Of a DNA stretch of 44,047 bases, positions 7,628 to 15,635 are shown in pieces (position 1 is the stretch's first letter; each line of letters begins with the position of its first letter). A program made the position numbers and the translations under genes. The stretch comes from Bacillota bacterium. Lineage in GTDB: Bacteria > Bacillota > Sulfobacillia > JAIMAT01. The stretch spans positions 1 to 44,047 of the forward strand of contig JASBVM010000031.1 of the NCBI GenBank assembly GCA_029961055.1. The letters run 5' to 3'. A model generated the notes under the pieces. It was not told where the DNA came from. It saw only the letters and a program-made list of their open reading frames with translations, and did no database searches.

Positions 7628-9331
7628 CTACTTCGTCTTCAATGCCCACTCCCACGAGTTCCAGGTGTCAGGAAGGACCGGACCGGGCTTGTAGCCGTCG
7701 ATCCCGCGCGAAACGTCGATCTCCATGGGCGAGTAGTAGAAGAGCGCGGGCGGATCCTCGTAGGCCAGGATCCGTTCGAGCTGCGCGTAGATCGCCTTCC
7801 TCTGCGCCTGATCCGGCGTCCGCAGCTGCATGGCCAGGAGCTGGTCCACCTTGGCGTTGCTGTACTTGCCGAAGTTGCTCGGCGCACCTGTGGCGTACTG
7901 CACCTGCGTGCCGAAGTACGGATCGTAGGCGTTGGTGTACATATACTCGCCGATGTCGAACTGGCCCTTGGGCAGGATGGTGCCGAAGTAGGTGGTGGCG
8001 TCGTAGTTCCGAATCTGCAGGTTGACGCCGAGCTGCTTCCACTGTGCCTGGGCGATCTGCTCCGTCTGCGCCCGCCATGGGTTCTTGGCCGTGGTCGAGT
8101 ATGTCAGCTTCAACTGCTGGCCGTTCTTGTACCGGTAGCCGTCCGCACCCTTCTTCCAGCCGGCCTCGTCCAGGAGCTGGTTGGCCTTGGCGGGATCGTA
8201 GGGAAGCGGCTTCAAGCCCGGGTCATAAGCCCAGGATCCGGGCGGCTGGTCGCCTGCCACGGTCGTACCCATCCCCTTCCAGACGTCCTTGACCAGCACG
8301 TCCCGGTCAAGCCCATACTCCAGCGCCTGGCGGACGCGCACGTCCTGCAGGATCGGGTTGCGCAGGTTGAGCACGGCGCTCTCGTAGGCCAGCTGAGGAT
8401 GGACCACCACCTGGGCGCCGGGGATCGCCTTCAGCTGGGCGAGCTGCGTGATCGGCGCGAAGTAGTAGACGTTGACCTCTCCGGACTGCATGGCGGCCAA
8501 GAGGCTGTTCTGGTCGGGGATGATCTTGAAGACGATCTCCTTGGCCTTGGGCGCGCCCCGCCAGAAGTCGGGGTTGGCCACCACGGTGATGTGATCGCCC
8601 GACTTCCACTCCTTGAACTTGAAGGGGCCCAGGGTGACGGTGGGGGCCTTGTTGTAGGCCGCGGTCATGTACTGGTCGGGAGAGAGATCCTTGAACACGT
8701 GATAGGGCAGGATGAGCGGCGCCACCCAGGCGGAGGCGAAGGGCGCGAACGGCTCCTTCAGCCGGAACTGGATGGTGTGGTCGTCAATCATCTTGCTCGA
8801 GGCGATGTGGTCGAATCCCGCCGTCGTCCGGGGCGCCACCTTGGGGTTCATGATGAAGCGCCAGGTGAAATCCACGTCCTGGGCCGTGAAAGGCTGGCCG
8901 TCCGACCACTTGGCGTCGCGCAGGTGGAAGGTGTAGGTCAGGCCGTCCTTGGAGATGCCACCGTTCTGGACGGTGGGCACCTCCGTGGCCAGGTCCGGGA
9001 TCAGCCGGCCGTGGTCGTCGACGGTGAAGAGGCCTGGGAACATCGTCAGCTCCACCAGCGTCGAGTAGGTCATGTTGGCGCCGATGGTCGGGTTGAGCAG
9101 ATCCGGCTCCTCGTAGAGCCCGTCCACGATGGTACCCGCACCCTGGGCGGCTCCTCCCGCTCCGCCGGCCGGGCTGCCGCCCGTCGCGGGCGGGCTGCCC
9201 CCACCGCAGGCGGCGGTGGCCAGCGCCAGCGCCACCAGGAGCACCATCCCGCCCAGAGCGCCTCGCAGCCCTCCCCGGCGCGGCTGACCGTCCTTTCGCC
9301 CGTTTCCACGCAGCTGCACGTCCCCCACCAC
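7628..9331 (-). CDS. peptide-type ABC transporter substrate-binding lipoprotein (SBP family 5)
   Basis: This 567-residue extracytoplasmic receptor belongs to the DppA/OppA (SBP_bac_5) family. A signal peptide (VLLVALALATAAC) ends in a lipobox whose Cys would be lipidated, followed by a Gly/Ser/Pro-rich flexible tether. Family landmarks follow: EPDLLNPTIG, DLATEVP, the FHLRDAKWSDGQPFTAQDV motif (the strongest signature), PNQSLLAAM-type and DVRVRQALEYGLDRDV blocks, and a C-terminal TWNSWEWALK. Several in-frame GTG codons crowd the 5' end (9331, 9328, 9319); all lie before the signal peptide, so the mature protein is unaffected. It is the first gene of the minus-strand operon with dppB and dppC. 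An inverted repeat sits just before the start. Confidence 0.93.
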   Translation of the reverse strand: MVGDVQLRGNGRKDGQPRRGGLRGALGGMVLLVALALATAACGGGSPPATGGSPAGGAGGAAQGAGTIVDGLYEEPDLLNPTIGANMTYSTLVELTMFPGLFTVDDHGRLIPDLATEVPTVQNGGISKDGLTYTFHLRDAKWSDGQPFTAQDVDFTWRFIMNPKVAPRTTAGFDHIASSKMIDDHTIQFRLKEPFAPFASAWVAPLILPYHVFKDLSPDQYMTAAYNKAPTVTLGPFKFKEWKSGDHITVVANPDFWRGAPKAKEIVFKIIPDQNSLLAAMQSGEVNVYYFAPITQLAQLKAIPGAQVVVHPQLAYESAVLNLRNPILQDVRVRQALEYGLDRDVLVKDVWKGMGTTVAGDQPPGSWAYDPGLKPLPYDPAKANQLLDEAGWKKGADGYRYKNGQQLKLTYSTTAKNPWRAQTEQIAQAQWKQLGVNLQIRNYDATTYFGTILPKGQFDIGEYMYTNAYDPYFGTQVQYATGAPSNFGKYSNAKVDQLLAMQLRTPDQAQRKAIYAQLERILAYEDPPALFYYSPMEIDVSRGIDGYKPGPVLPDTWNSWEWALKTK

Positions 9332-9338
9332 CTTCCGA

Positions 9339-9373
9339 ATTCTGGAACGACGGCCTGCCGCAAGTTCCGGAAT
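9339..9373 (-). repeat. inverted repeat in the leader of the peptide-binding-protein gene
   Basis: Arms ATTCTGGAAC (9339-9348) and GTTCCGGAAT (9364-9373) pair at nine of ten positions across a 15-base spacer, ending 8 bases before the GTG at 9331. It could be a regulator operator or an mRNA hairpin near the ribosome binding site. No regulator is encoded beside it. The rest of the divergent gap up to the rib promoter shows nothing clear. Confidence 0.45.
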
Positions 9374-9460
9374 GTAGCGGCTCCAATACCACGCGGACCG
9401 GTCGATGTCCTCCTTGGTGCCGGCGATACGGGTTCCGCCGGTTTGCCGCCGAACCCACCG

Positions 9461-9489
9461 TTGCCATCCCCGGCCCCTTCGACTAGGAT
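9461..9489 (+). promoter_or_regulatory. sigma-A-like promoter of the rib operon
   Basis: TTGCCA (9461-9466), a 17-base spacer and TAGGAT (9484-9489) match the -35 and -10 consensus at five and four of six positions. The predicted start near 9496 lies just upstream of the FMN aptamer, as expected for a riboswitch-controlled transcript. Confidence 0.6.
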
Positions 9490-9511
9490 GACGACAAACC
9501 TACTCAGTACC

Positions 9512-9666
9512 TCCTTCGGGGCAGGGTGAGGGCGAAGGCCCAATTCCCGACCGGCGGTGAGGCGTCCGAGGCCCCTCGGGGCCGGGGCGACGAGCCCGCG
9601 ACCCGCGCGAGCGGTGGAGTCCGGTTCAATCCGGCGCCGACGGTAGAGTCCGGATGGGAGAAGGAG
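9512..9666 (+). promoter_or_regulatory. FMN riboswitch (RFN element)
   Basis: The conserved RFN blocks appear in order: CTTCGGGGCAGGGTG (from 9514), ATTCCCGACCGGCGGTGA (9543-9560), AGCCCGCG (9593-9600), then TCCGGTTCAATCCGG and GCCGACGGTAGAGTCCGGAT with GGGAGAAGGA closing the aptamer. These are the FMN-binding junction sequences of the class. One variable arm is enlarged by a GC hairpin (around 9570-9590). The aptamer precedes ribD-ribE-ribBA-ribH, so high FMN would switch riboflavin synthesis off. A strong hairpin ~50 bases downstream is the probable expression platform. Confidence 0.96.
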
Positions 9667-9713
9667 GGCTCCTGAGGCGTGCATCCGCACGTCCGGGTCC
9701 CTGTGCTGGAACC

Positions 9714-9746
9714 GTGCCCCGGCAGGAAACCTCCTGGCCGGGGCAC
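9714..9746 (+). terminator. hairpin downstream of the FMN aptamer, probable expression platform
   Basis: GTGCCCCGGC (9714-9723) and GCCGGGGCAC (9737-9746) form a perfect 10-bp stem, with AGG/CCT able to pair inside the loop. It lies between the aptamer and the ribD ribosome binding site (~9837). The following bases (GCTCCTT) are only weakly T-rich, so the mechanism could be termination with help from Rho or a structural switch. Confidence 0.5.
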
Positions 9747-9848
9747 GCTCCTTCACGAGAGCGGGCGGGCTGCGTCTCGCCCTCTCCCCCGCCGGCTGTC
9801 CCTCTGTGGCCTTGCTCTCCCCTCCCCGAAGCCCGAGGAGGTGGCACC

Positions 9849-11030
9849 GTGGTCGAAAGCCCCGGCGACGAAGCCGGGCGCCGCTGGATGCGCCGGGCGC
9901 TCGAGCTCGCCGAGCGCGGGCGCGGGAGGACCCGGCCCAACCCGATGGTGGGGGCGGTTCTCGTCCGCGACGGCGAGGTGGTGGGCGAGGGCTTCCACGA
10001 GCGGGCCGGGGCGCCGCACGCGGAGGTCCGGGCGCTCGGGGCGGCGGGTGACCGGGCGCGGGGCTCCACGCTCTACGTGACGCTGGAGCCCTGCCGCCAT
10101 TGGGGCCGGACGCCTCCGTGCACGCGGGCGCTGATCCGTGCCGGCGTGCGGCGGGTGGTCGCGGCCATGGAAGACCCCGATCCCCGCGTGGCCGGGCAGG
10201 GCCTGGCCGAGCTCCGCGCAGCCGGGGTCGAGGTGGCCGTGGGGCTGATGGGGGAGGAGGCCCGCCGGCTGAACGAGGCCTATCTCACCCACCGGCGGCT
10301 CGGGCGGCCCTTCGTGACGATGAAGTACGCCATGACGCTGGACGGGCGGATCGCGACCGCCGCCCGGGACAGCCGCTGGGTGAGCGGCGAGGCCGCCCGG
10401 CGGCGCGTCCACGAGCTGCGCGCCCAGGTGGACCTGGTGGCGGTGGGCGTCGAGACCGTCCTGGCCGACGACCCGCTCCTCACCGTCCGCCTGGCGGAGG
10501 AGGGGCCGGAGGGCAGGCCGAACCCCATCCGCCTCGTCCTGGACAGCCGGGCGCGCACCCCGCTCGAAAGCCGGCTCCTCGGGACGGCGGCGGAGGCGCC
10601 CGTCTGGATCGCCACCACCCGCCACGCGCCCGCCGAGCGGCTCGAGGCGCTCCGCGCCGCGGGCGCCGAGATCCTGCTTCTACCGGACCGCGACGGGCGC
10701 GTCGACCTCCGGGCGCTCTTCGCCGAGCTGGGGCGGCGGGGGCTTCTCCACGTGCTCCTGGAGGGGGGCGCCACGATCCACGGCGCCGCCCTGGCCGCGC
10801 GCGTCGTCGACCGCCTGATGGTCTTCGTCGCCCCTCGCATCGCGGGAGGAAGCGCGGCGCTCGGACCGGTGGGCGATCCGGGCGTCCGGCGGATGGCGGA
10901 GGCGCTCCGCCTCCGTCCCGTCGCCTGCGAGCCGGTGGGCGAGGACTGGCTGATCGTCGCCGAGCCCTTGGGAGAGCCGCCGGGAGACGGCACCGCGGAA
11001 GGGGGAGAGCCTGTATGTTCACAGGACTGA
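9849..11030 (+). CDS. ribD: RibD bifunctional pyrimidine deaminase/reductase of riboflavin synthesis
   Basis: This 393-residue enzyme deaminates 2,5-diamino-6-ribosylamino-pyrimidinone 5'-phosphate and then reduces the ribosyl side chain with NADPH. The N-terminal deaminase has the zinc motif: HAE (His57, Glu59) and PCRHWGRTPPC (Cys82, Cys91). The reductase domain starts near 150 (RPFVTMKYAMTLDGRIAT, SRWVSG) and continues through VGVETVLADDPLLTVR and LLEGGATIHGA. Length is normal. The GTG at 9849 has an AGGAGG site 7 bases upstream and fits the family N-terminus. It is the first gene of the riboswitch-controlled operon and overlaps ribE by 16 bases. Confidence 0.96.
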   Translation: MVESPGDEAGRRWMRRALELAERGRGRTRPNPMVGAVLVRDGEVVGEGFHERAGAPHAEVRALGAAGDRARGSTLYVTLEPCRHWGRTPPCTRALIRAGVRRVVAAMEDPDPRVAGQGLAELRAAGVEVAVGLMGEEARRLNEAYLTHRRLGRPFVTMKYAMTLDGRIATAARDSRWVSGEAARRRVHELRAQVDLVAVGVETVLADDPLLTVRLAEEGPEGRPNPIRLVLDSRARTPLESRLLGTAAEAPVWIATTRHAPAERLEALRAAGAEILLLPDRDGRVDLRALFAELGRRGLLHVLLEGGATIHGAALAARVVDRLMVFVAPRIAGGSAALGPVGDPGVRRMAEALRLRPVACEPVGEDWLIVAEPLGEPPGDGTAEGGEPVCSQD

Positions 11031-11614
11031 TCGAGGAGCTGGGCCGCTGCCGCGCGGTGGAGGTCGGGCCGGGCGGCGGCTTCCTGGGGGTCGAGGCGCC
11101 CGGCTTCGGGGCGCACCCGGGCGAGAGCGTGGCCGTCAACGGGGTCTGTCTCACGGTGCTCGAGGCCGAGCGGGGTCGCCTCGCCTTCGAGGTGATGCCG
11201 GAGACGCTCCGCGTGACGACGCTGGGGCGCCTCCGCCCGGGCGCGCCGGTCAACCTCGAGCGGGCGCTCCGGCTCGGCGACCGGCTGGGCGGGCACCTCG
11301 TCCAGGGGCACGTCGACGGCGTGGGGGAGGTGGTGGCGCGCGAGCGCCAGGGCGATGCCTGGTGGCTCCGCATCCGCGCGCCGGAGGAGCTCCGCCCCTT
11401 CCTCGCGCGGAAGGGCTCCGTCGCCGTCGACGGCGTCAGCCTGACCGTCGCCGCCCTGGAGGAAGAAGTCTTCGCCGTCTCCCTCACCCCGACCACCGCC
11501 CGGAGGACCACGCTGGGCGAGCGCCGCCCGCGCGATCCGGTCAACCTGGAGGTCGACCTGCTGGCGCGCTATCTGGCGCGCCTCCTCGCGGGCGCGGAGG
11601 TGGTCCGGCCGTGA
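11015..11614 (+). CDS. ribE: Riboflavin synthase alpha chain (RibE)
   Basis: This 199-residue enzyme dismutates two 6,7-dimethyl-8-ribityllumazine molecules into riboflavin and the pyrimidine precursor. It begins with the invariant MFTGLIEELG and consists of two lumazine-binding repeats, each with its hallmark (VAVNGVCLTV and VAVDGVSLTV) and a matching hinge block (GGHLVQGHVDGVG in the first). The ATG at 11015 lies inside the ribD 3' end after GGGGGAG, and the TGA overlaps the ribBA GTG (GTGA), so translation is coupled on both sides. Many species call this gene ribC or ribE. Confidence 0.96.
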   Translation: MFTGLIEELGRCRAVEVGPGGGFLGVEAPGFGAHPGESVAVNGVCLTVLEAERGRLAFEVMPETLRVTTLGRLRPGAPVNLERALRLGDRLGGHLVQGHVDGVGEVVARERQGDAWWLRIRAPEELRPFLARKGSVAVDGVSLTVAALEEEVFAVSLTPTTARRTTLGERRPRDPVNLEVDLLARYLARLLAGAEVVRP

Positions 11615-12831
11615 GCGTCGGCGAGAAGCTCCGGCAGCCGGCGTACGACCCGGTGGAGAGCGCGCTGGCCGCGCTCCGCCGGGGCGACCCGGTGATCGTC
11701 GTCGACGAGGCGGAACGCGAGAACGAGGGCGACCTGGTCCTGGCCGCCGAGGCCGCCAGCGCCGAGAAAGTCGCCTTCCTGCTCCGCCACGGGAGCGGCC
11801 TGATCTGCCTGCCCCTGACGGAGGAGCGTTGCGCCGAGCTCCGCCTGCCGCTGATGGTCGACCCGCCCGGGGACCCCATGGGCACCGCCTTCACCCTCTC
11901 GGTCGACGCCCGCGAGGGCGTCCGGACCGGCATCTCGGCCGAGGAGCGCGCCCGCACCGTCCGCACGGTGGTCGATCCCGCCACCCGCCCCGAGGATCTG
12001 GTCCGGCCCGGCCACGTCTTCCCGCTCCGCGCCCGTGCGGGCGGCGTGCTCACCCGCCGCGGGCACACGGAGTCGGCGGTCGACCTCACGCGCCTCGCCG
12101 GGCTCCGGCCCGCCGGCGTGATCAGCGAGATCCTCCGCCCCGACGGCCGCGTGGCGCGCGAACCCGAGCTCTTCCGCCTGGCCCGCCGGTTCGCCCTGCC
12201 GATCGTGCGCGTGGCGGACATCGTCCGCTACCGCCTCCGCCACGAGCGCGCCGTGCGGGAGGCGGGCTCGGCGGCGCTTCCTACGGCGCACGGCGAGTTC
12301 CGGGTCTACGCCTTCCGGGAGCTCTTCGCGCCCCGGACCCACCTGGCGCTGGTCCGCGGCCGCGTGGACGACGGGAGGCCGGTCCTCGCCCGCCTCCAAA
12401 GCGAGTGCCTGACCGGCGAGGCGCTCGGCTCGCTCCGCTGCGACTGCGGCCCCCAGCTGGATGCGGCGATGGAGGCGGTGGCGCGCGAGGGGCGTGGCCT
12501 CCTCCTCTATCTGCGCCAGGAGGGGCGCGGCATCGGCCTGGCCGAGAAGATCCGCGCCTACGAACTCCAGGATCAGGGGCTGGACACCGTGGAGGCCAAC
12601 CTGGCGCTCGGCCATCCCGCCGACGCCCGCGACTACGGCGTCGCCGCCCAGATCCTCGGGGCGCTGGGCGTGCGGGCGGTCCGCCTGATGACCAACAACC
12701 CGGCCAAGGTGGAGGGGCTGCGCGCCTACGGGGTGGAGGTGGTCGAGCGGTTGCCGCTCCGGGTGCCGGCCTCGCCCTGGGCCGAAGCCTACCTGGAGGC
12801 GAAGCGGCGGAAGCTGGGGCACTGGCTCTGA
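11611..12831 (+). CDS. ribBA: RibBA bifunctional 3,4-DHBP synthase / GTP cyclohydrolase II
   Basis: This 406-residue fusion supplies both entry substrates of the pathway. Residues ~13-212 are the RibB domain (ribulose 5-phosphate to 3,4-dihydroxy-2-butanone 4-phosphate), with DEAERENEGD (32-41) and the RRGHTESAVDL (149-159) active-site blocks. Residues ~225-406 are GTP cyclohydrolase II, with zinc ligands Cys266, Cys277 and Cys279 in CLTGEALGSLRCDC and the RQEGRGIGL motif (302-310). The GTG at 11611 overlaps the ribE stop. Domain order and length are normal for Bacillota. A 238-base gap with a palindrome separates it from ribH. Confidence 0.96.
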   Translation: MSVGEKLRQPAYDPVESALAALRRGDPVIVVDEAERENEGDLVLAAEAASAEKVAFLLRHGSGLICLPLTEERCAELRLPLMVDPPGDPMGTAFTLSVDAREGVRTGISAEERARTVRTVVDPATRPEDLVRPGHVFPLRARAGGVLTRRGHTESAVDLTRLAGLRPAGVISEILRPDGRVAREPELFRLARRFALPIVRVADIVRYRLRHERAVREAGSAALPTAHGEFRVYAFRELFAPRTHLALVRGRVDDGRPVLARLQSECLTGEALGSLRCDCGPQLDAAMEAVAREGRGLLLYLRQEGRGIGLAEKIRAYELQDQGLDTVEANLALGHPADARDYGVAAQILGALGVRAVRLMTNNPAKVEGLRAYGVEVVERLPLRVPASPWAEAYLEAKRRKLGHWL

Positions 12832-12914
12832 GCGCTGGGGGGCGGGGCGGCTGGCGGTTGGCGGGGGCGGAGCGGAGGCCAGGGGGGTGTCCCCGGTGGC
12901 AGGACACGAACTGC

Positions 12915-12944
12915 TATCATGATGGCTCTGGTGCCATCATGATA
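12915..12944. repeat. perfect 12-bp inverted repeat between ribBA and ribH
   Basis: TATCATGATGGC and GCCATCATGATA form a perfect 12-bp inverted repeat across TCTGGT. It stands out as an AT-richer island in a GC-rich gap and contains nested TCATGA palindromes. It could be an operator, an intra-operon RNA hairpin or a terminator stem; a short TCGTTT follows but no T-run. The rest of the 12832-13069 gap shows no gene. Confidence 0.6.
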
Positions 12945-13069
12945 TCGTTTGCGGTCCCCCTTCGTATGGAACCCTCATGGCGCCCGCGACGCCGTCCCCG
13001 CGCACCGGCCGGCGCCCCCGACGTCGTCCCCGCGCGCCAGCGGCTGCAAACCAGAGAAGGAGGAACGCC

Positions 13070-13567
13070 ATGGCGACCTTTGAAGGAAGCCTGACCGGCG
13101 ACGGCCTGCGCCTCGCCGCGGTCGTCTCCCGCTTCAACGATCTGGTCACCGCCCGGCTCCTGGCCGGCGCCGAGGCGGAGCTCCGCCGGCACGGCCTGCC
13201 CGAGGAAGCGCTGGACGTCGCCTGGGTTCCGGGCGCCTTCGAGTTGCCGCTCGTCGCCCGGCGCCTGGCCGGCTCCGGCCGCTACGACGCCGTCATCGCC
13301 CTGGGCGCCGTCCTGCGCGGCCAGACCCCCCACTTCGACTTCGTCGCGGGCGGCGCCGCCCAGGGGCTCCTGCAGGCCTCCCTCTCCACCGGCGTCCCCG
13401 TGCTCTTCGGGGTGATCACGGCGGAGACGGTGGAGGAGGCGCTGGACCGCGCCGGCCTCCGGGCCGGCAACCGCGGCGCCGAGGCGGCCCGCGCGGCGCT
13501 GGAGATGGCCAACCTGATGCGGACGCTGCCGCCCGACCCGCGAGGCGCGGCGGCTGCCGGGGGGTGA
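13070..13567 (+). CDS. ribH: 6,7-dimethyl-8-ribityllumazine synthase (RibH)
   Basis: This 165-residue enzyme condenses the pyrimidine intermediate with 3,4-dihydroxy-2-butanone 4-phosphate to give the lumazine used by RibE; the family assembles into pentamers or 60-mer capsids. Landmarks: VVSRFNDLVT near the start, WVPGAFELPLVARRL, VIALGAVLRGQTPHFDFV with the catalytic-type His, and FGVITAETVEEALDRAG followed by NRGAEAA. An AAGGAGG site precedes the ATG. The C-terminal tail is slightly longer than usual and ends in Ala/Gly. It completes the riboflavin operon but has a long gap before it, so it may also have its own promoter. Confidence 0.96.
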   Translation: MATFEGSLTGDGLRLAAVVSRFNDLVTARLLAGAEAELRRHGLPEEALDVAWVPGAFELPLVARRLAGSGRYDAVIALGAVLRGQTPHFDFVAGGAAQGLLQASLSTGVPVLFGVITAETVEEALDRAGLRAGNRGAEAARAALEMANLMRTLPPDPRGAAAAGG

Positions 13568-13654
13568 ACGCGGCCGCGACGACCGCTTGCACCGCTTCCG
13601 ACCGCGGCGCCGCCTTGCCGGGCCACGTCGAGCTGCGGGGCGCTGGCGCCGGGC

Positions 13655-14185
13655 GTGGAGGTGCGGAAGGCCGTGTGCCTTCCTCTGGCGCAGGCGGCTG
13701 GGATGGAGGCGGATCGGCGCGCGGGCGCCGTGCTGCCGGGGACGCGCTTCCTGCTGCTCGACCTGCCCTTCTCCCACGACCTGAAGGCGCCGGCGCGGCG
13801 CATCGGCGACCTGCGGCGCGGCGGCTGGCAGCCGTTCCTCTTCGCTCCGGAGCGGCACCCGGAGGTCCGTCGGCAGGCGGAGCTGAGCCGCTACCTGCGC
13901 CAGGCCGGCGGTTGGCTGGCACTGGACGTCAACAGCCTGCTGGGCCGGAACGGAAACGGGGCGCGGGTGGCCGCCCTCCGCCTGGTCCGGCTGGGCTGGT
14001 ACTCGTTCTGCGCGCCCTTCCTCGGCCACCCCGAGGGGCCGGTGGCGCCGCAGGAGGTCGCCGAGATCCTCCGCCGCGCCGAGCGCCGGCCATCCTGGCA
14101 GCCCGGCGAAGTGGAGACGCTGGCGACAGGGCGGCTGGCGCGGCTCTTCGGATTCACGGGGTCGGGCAGGTCGGAGGAACCGTAG
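13655..14185 (+). pseudogene. degenerate C-terminal part of a CpsB/CapC-type PHP phosphatase
   Basis: The 176-residue frame aligns by eye with the second half of CpsB/CapC (YwqE) tyrosine phosphatases, from GVEVRKAV (family GxEVYL) through the GTRFLLLDLP strand, the helix region and the C-terminal AEILRRAE segment. The family N-terminus with its metal-binding HCHILPGxDDG is missing; the in-frame sequence back to the ribH stop (same frame) has no resemblance to it. The LAHPER motif reads FAPERHPE, so its metal-binding His is gone, and the SDAH motif reads APFLGH. It is either a dead remnant or a repurposed fold. No capsule or exopolysaccharide genes are nearby. The start is uncertain. Confidence 0.5.
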
Positions 14186-14346
14186 CCTGCAGTCCTGCCC
14201 GCGCGTGGCTGCACAGGGTCGACGCCGTCCCGCGGCACGCGGCGCGAGGCCTGAACCGCACCGGCGTTGGACGGGTTCCCTCTCTTTTCCTCTTGACCCA
14301 CGCTCCCCCACAGGTTCAAGCCTACAGCCCTACAGCTGTTGACCGC

Positions 14347-14376
14347 TTGACGAAAAGATCTACCACATGATAGCAA
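14347..14376 (+). promoter_or_regulatory. weak candidate promoter in the 330-base gap before the ADH gene
   Basis: The gap 14186-14518 contains no gene and is less GC-rich than its surroundings. TTGACG (14347-14352) with an 18-base spacer to TAGCAA (14371-14376) is the best promoter-like pair, with a good -35 but weak -10. It lies ~145 bases before the GTG at 14519, leaving a long leader in which I see no known riboswitch. Confidence 0.3.
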
Positions 14377-14518
14377 TAACCTGACGAATGTGCGCGGTCG
14401 TCGCCAATCGCCCTCCACCTCGTACGGAGCGGTGACCTCCTCACGGCACGGCTTCTGGTTGTAGGCAACAGATTGTCGCACTTCACCGCTCCCACTCAAA
14501 AGCAGGGAGGTGCAGCCT

Positions 14519-15613
14519 GTGAAAGCCGCTGTTCTGAGGGAACCCAACACATCGCTGCAAATCGAGGACCTCGACTTGGCTGATCCGGGTCCGGGCGAGG
14601 TCCGGGTCCGCATGGTGGCCACAGGCGTCTGTCACACAGACGCCAGTGCCATCTCCGGTGCGATTCCCGTTCCCATGCCCATCGTGCTGGGGCACGAGGG
14701 CGCCGGAGTCGTCGATGCGGTGGGCCCCGGCGTGACCACTCTCCACGTGGGGGATCACGTGGTCCTCTCGGTCATGCCGTCCTGCGGCAAGTGTGCAAGC
14801 TGTGTCACCGGACAGCCGTGGCTCTGCCAGGTAGCGGCTCCCGTCCTGTTTGCAGGGAAGATGCTCGACGGGACATACAGGCTGAGGCAGGACGGCAGCG
14901 CTGTCAATCACTTCTTCGCGCAGTCCTCCTTTGCCGAATATGCGGTCGTGACCGAGCTGGGAGCCGCCAAAGTCCGTGACGACGCCCCTCTCGACGTTGT
15001 TGCACCGCTGGCCTGTGGAGCATCTACCGGGATCGGCGCGGTCCTGAACGCCGCGCATGTCGAACCCGGTGCCAGTGTGGCCGTGTTCGGGTGCGGTGGG
15101 GTGGGCTTGAGCGGCATCATGGCCGCACGCCTTGCCGGCGCCGATCCGATCATTGCCGTCGACGTTCTGCCGAACAAGCTCGAGATGGCAGCCTCATTCG
15201 GCGCTACTCACCTGGTCAATGCGGCTCAGGCCGACCCTGTCCAGCAGATACGCGATCTGACCCATGGCTTCGGCGTGGACTATGCCTTCGAGTTCATAGG
15301 CCGCAAGGATACCATGGAGCAAGTGATCGAGGCCATCCACCCCGGCGGGCACGCCTACATCGTCGGCGGCGCGCCTGTAGGAACGCGCTTCAGCGCGGAT
15401 GCGTTGGGCTTTCTTTTTGGAAAGAACGTACACGGTGTGGTGGGCGGGTTCACGCGGCCGACGGTCGACATACCGCGGTTCGTCAACCTGTACATGAATG
15501 GGAAGCTTCCTCTGGATCGTCTCGTCAGCCGCAGGTATTCGCTCAGCGAGATCAACGACGCGTTCGAAGCCATGCACCACGGTGAAGTCGCACGCAGTGT
15601 CATCGTGTTCTAG
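14519..15613 (+). CDS. Zinc-dependent alcohol dehydrogenase (MDR family)
   Basis: This 364-residue medium-chain dehydrogenase likely interconverts an alcohol and its aldehyde. Catalytic zinc ligands are Cys38 (GVCHTD), His59 (GHEGAG) and Cys166 (LACGAST). The structural zinc site is the four-Cys loop Cys89, Cys92, Cys95 and Cys103. The Rossmann motif is GCGGVG (191-196), and Asp215 (IAVDV) at the end of the next strand indicates NAD rather than NADP. The GTG at 14519 is chosen because an AGGGAGG site is 8 bases upstream and MKAAVL is the usual family start. It sits 22 bases before the AOR gene, so its aldehyde product or substrate is probably that of AOR. The exact alcohol is unknown. Confidence 0.93.
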   Translation: MKAAVLREPNTSLQIEDLDLADPGPGEVRVRMVATGVCHTDASAISGAIPVPMPIVLGHEGAGVVDAVGPGVTTLHVGDHVVLSVMPSCGKCASCVTGQPWLCQVAAPVLFAGKMLDGTYRLRQDGSAVNHFFAQSSFAEYAVVTELGAAKVRDDAPLDVVAPLACGASTGIGAVLNAAHVEPGASVAVFGCGGVGLSGIMAARLAGADPIIAVDVLPNKLEMAASFGATHLVNAAQADPVQQIRDLTHGFGVDYAFEFIGRKDTMEQVIEAIHPGGHAYIVGGAPVGTRFSADALGFLFGKNVHGVVGGFTRPTVDIPRFVNLYMNGKLPLDRLVSRRYSLSEINDAFEAMHHGEVARSVIVF

Positions 15614-15635
15614 AATCTCAAGGAGGTCTCGAGGC

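Noticed and set aside
12917-14311. A 464-codon minus-strand open frame opposite ribH
   Set aside because: It is antisense to ribH and to the phosphatase remnant, Arg/Gly/Gln-rich and without any domain or ribosome binding site.
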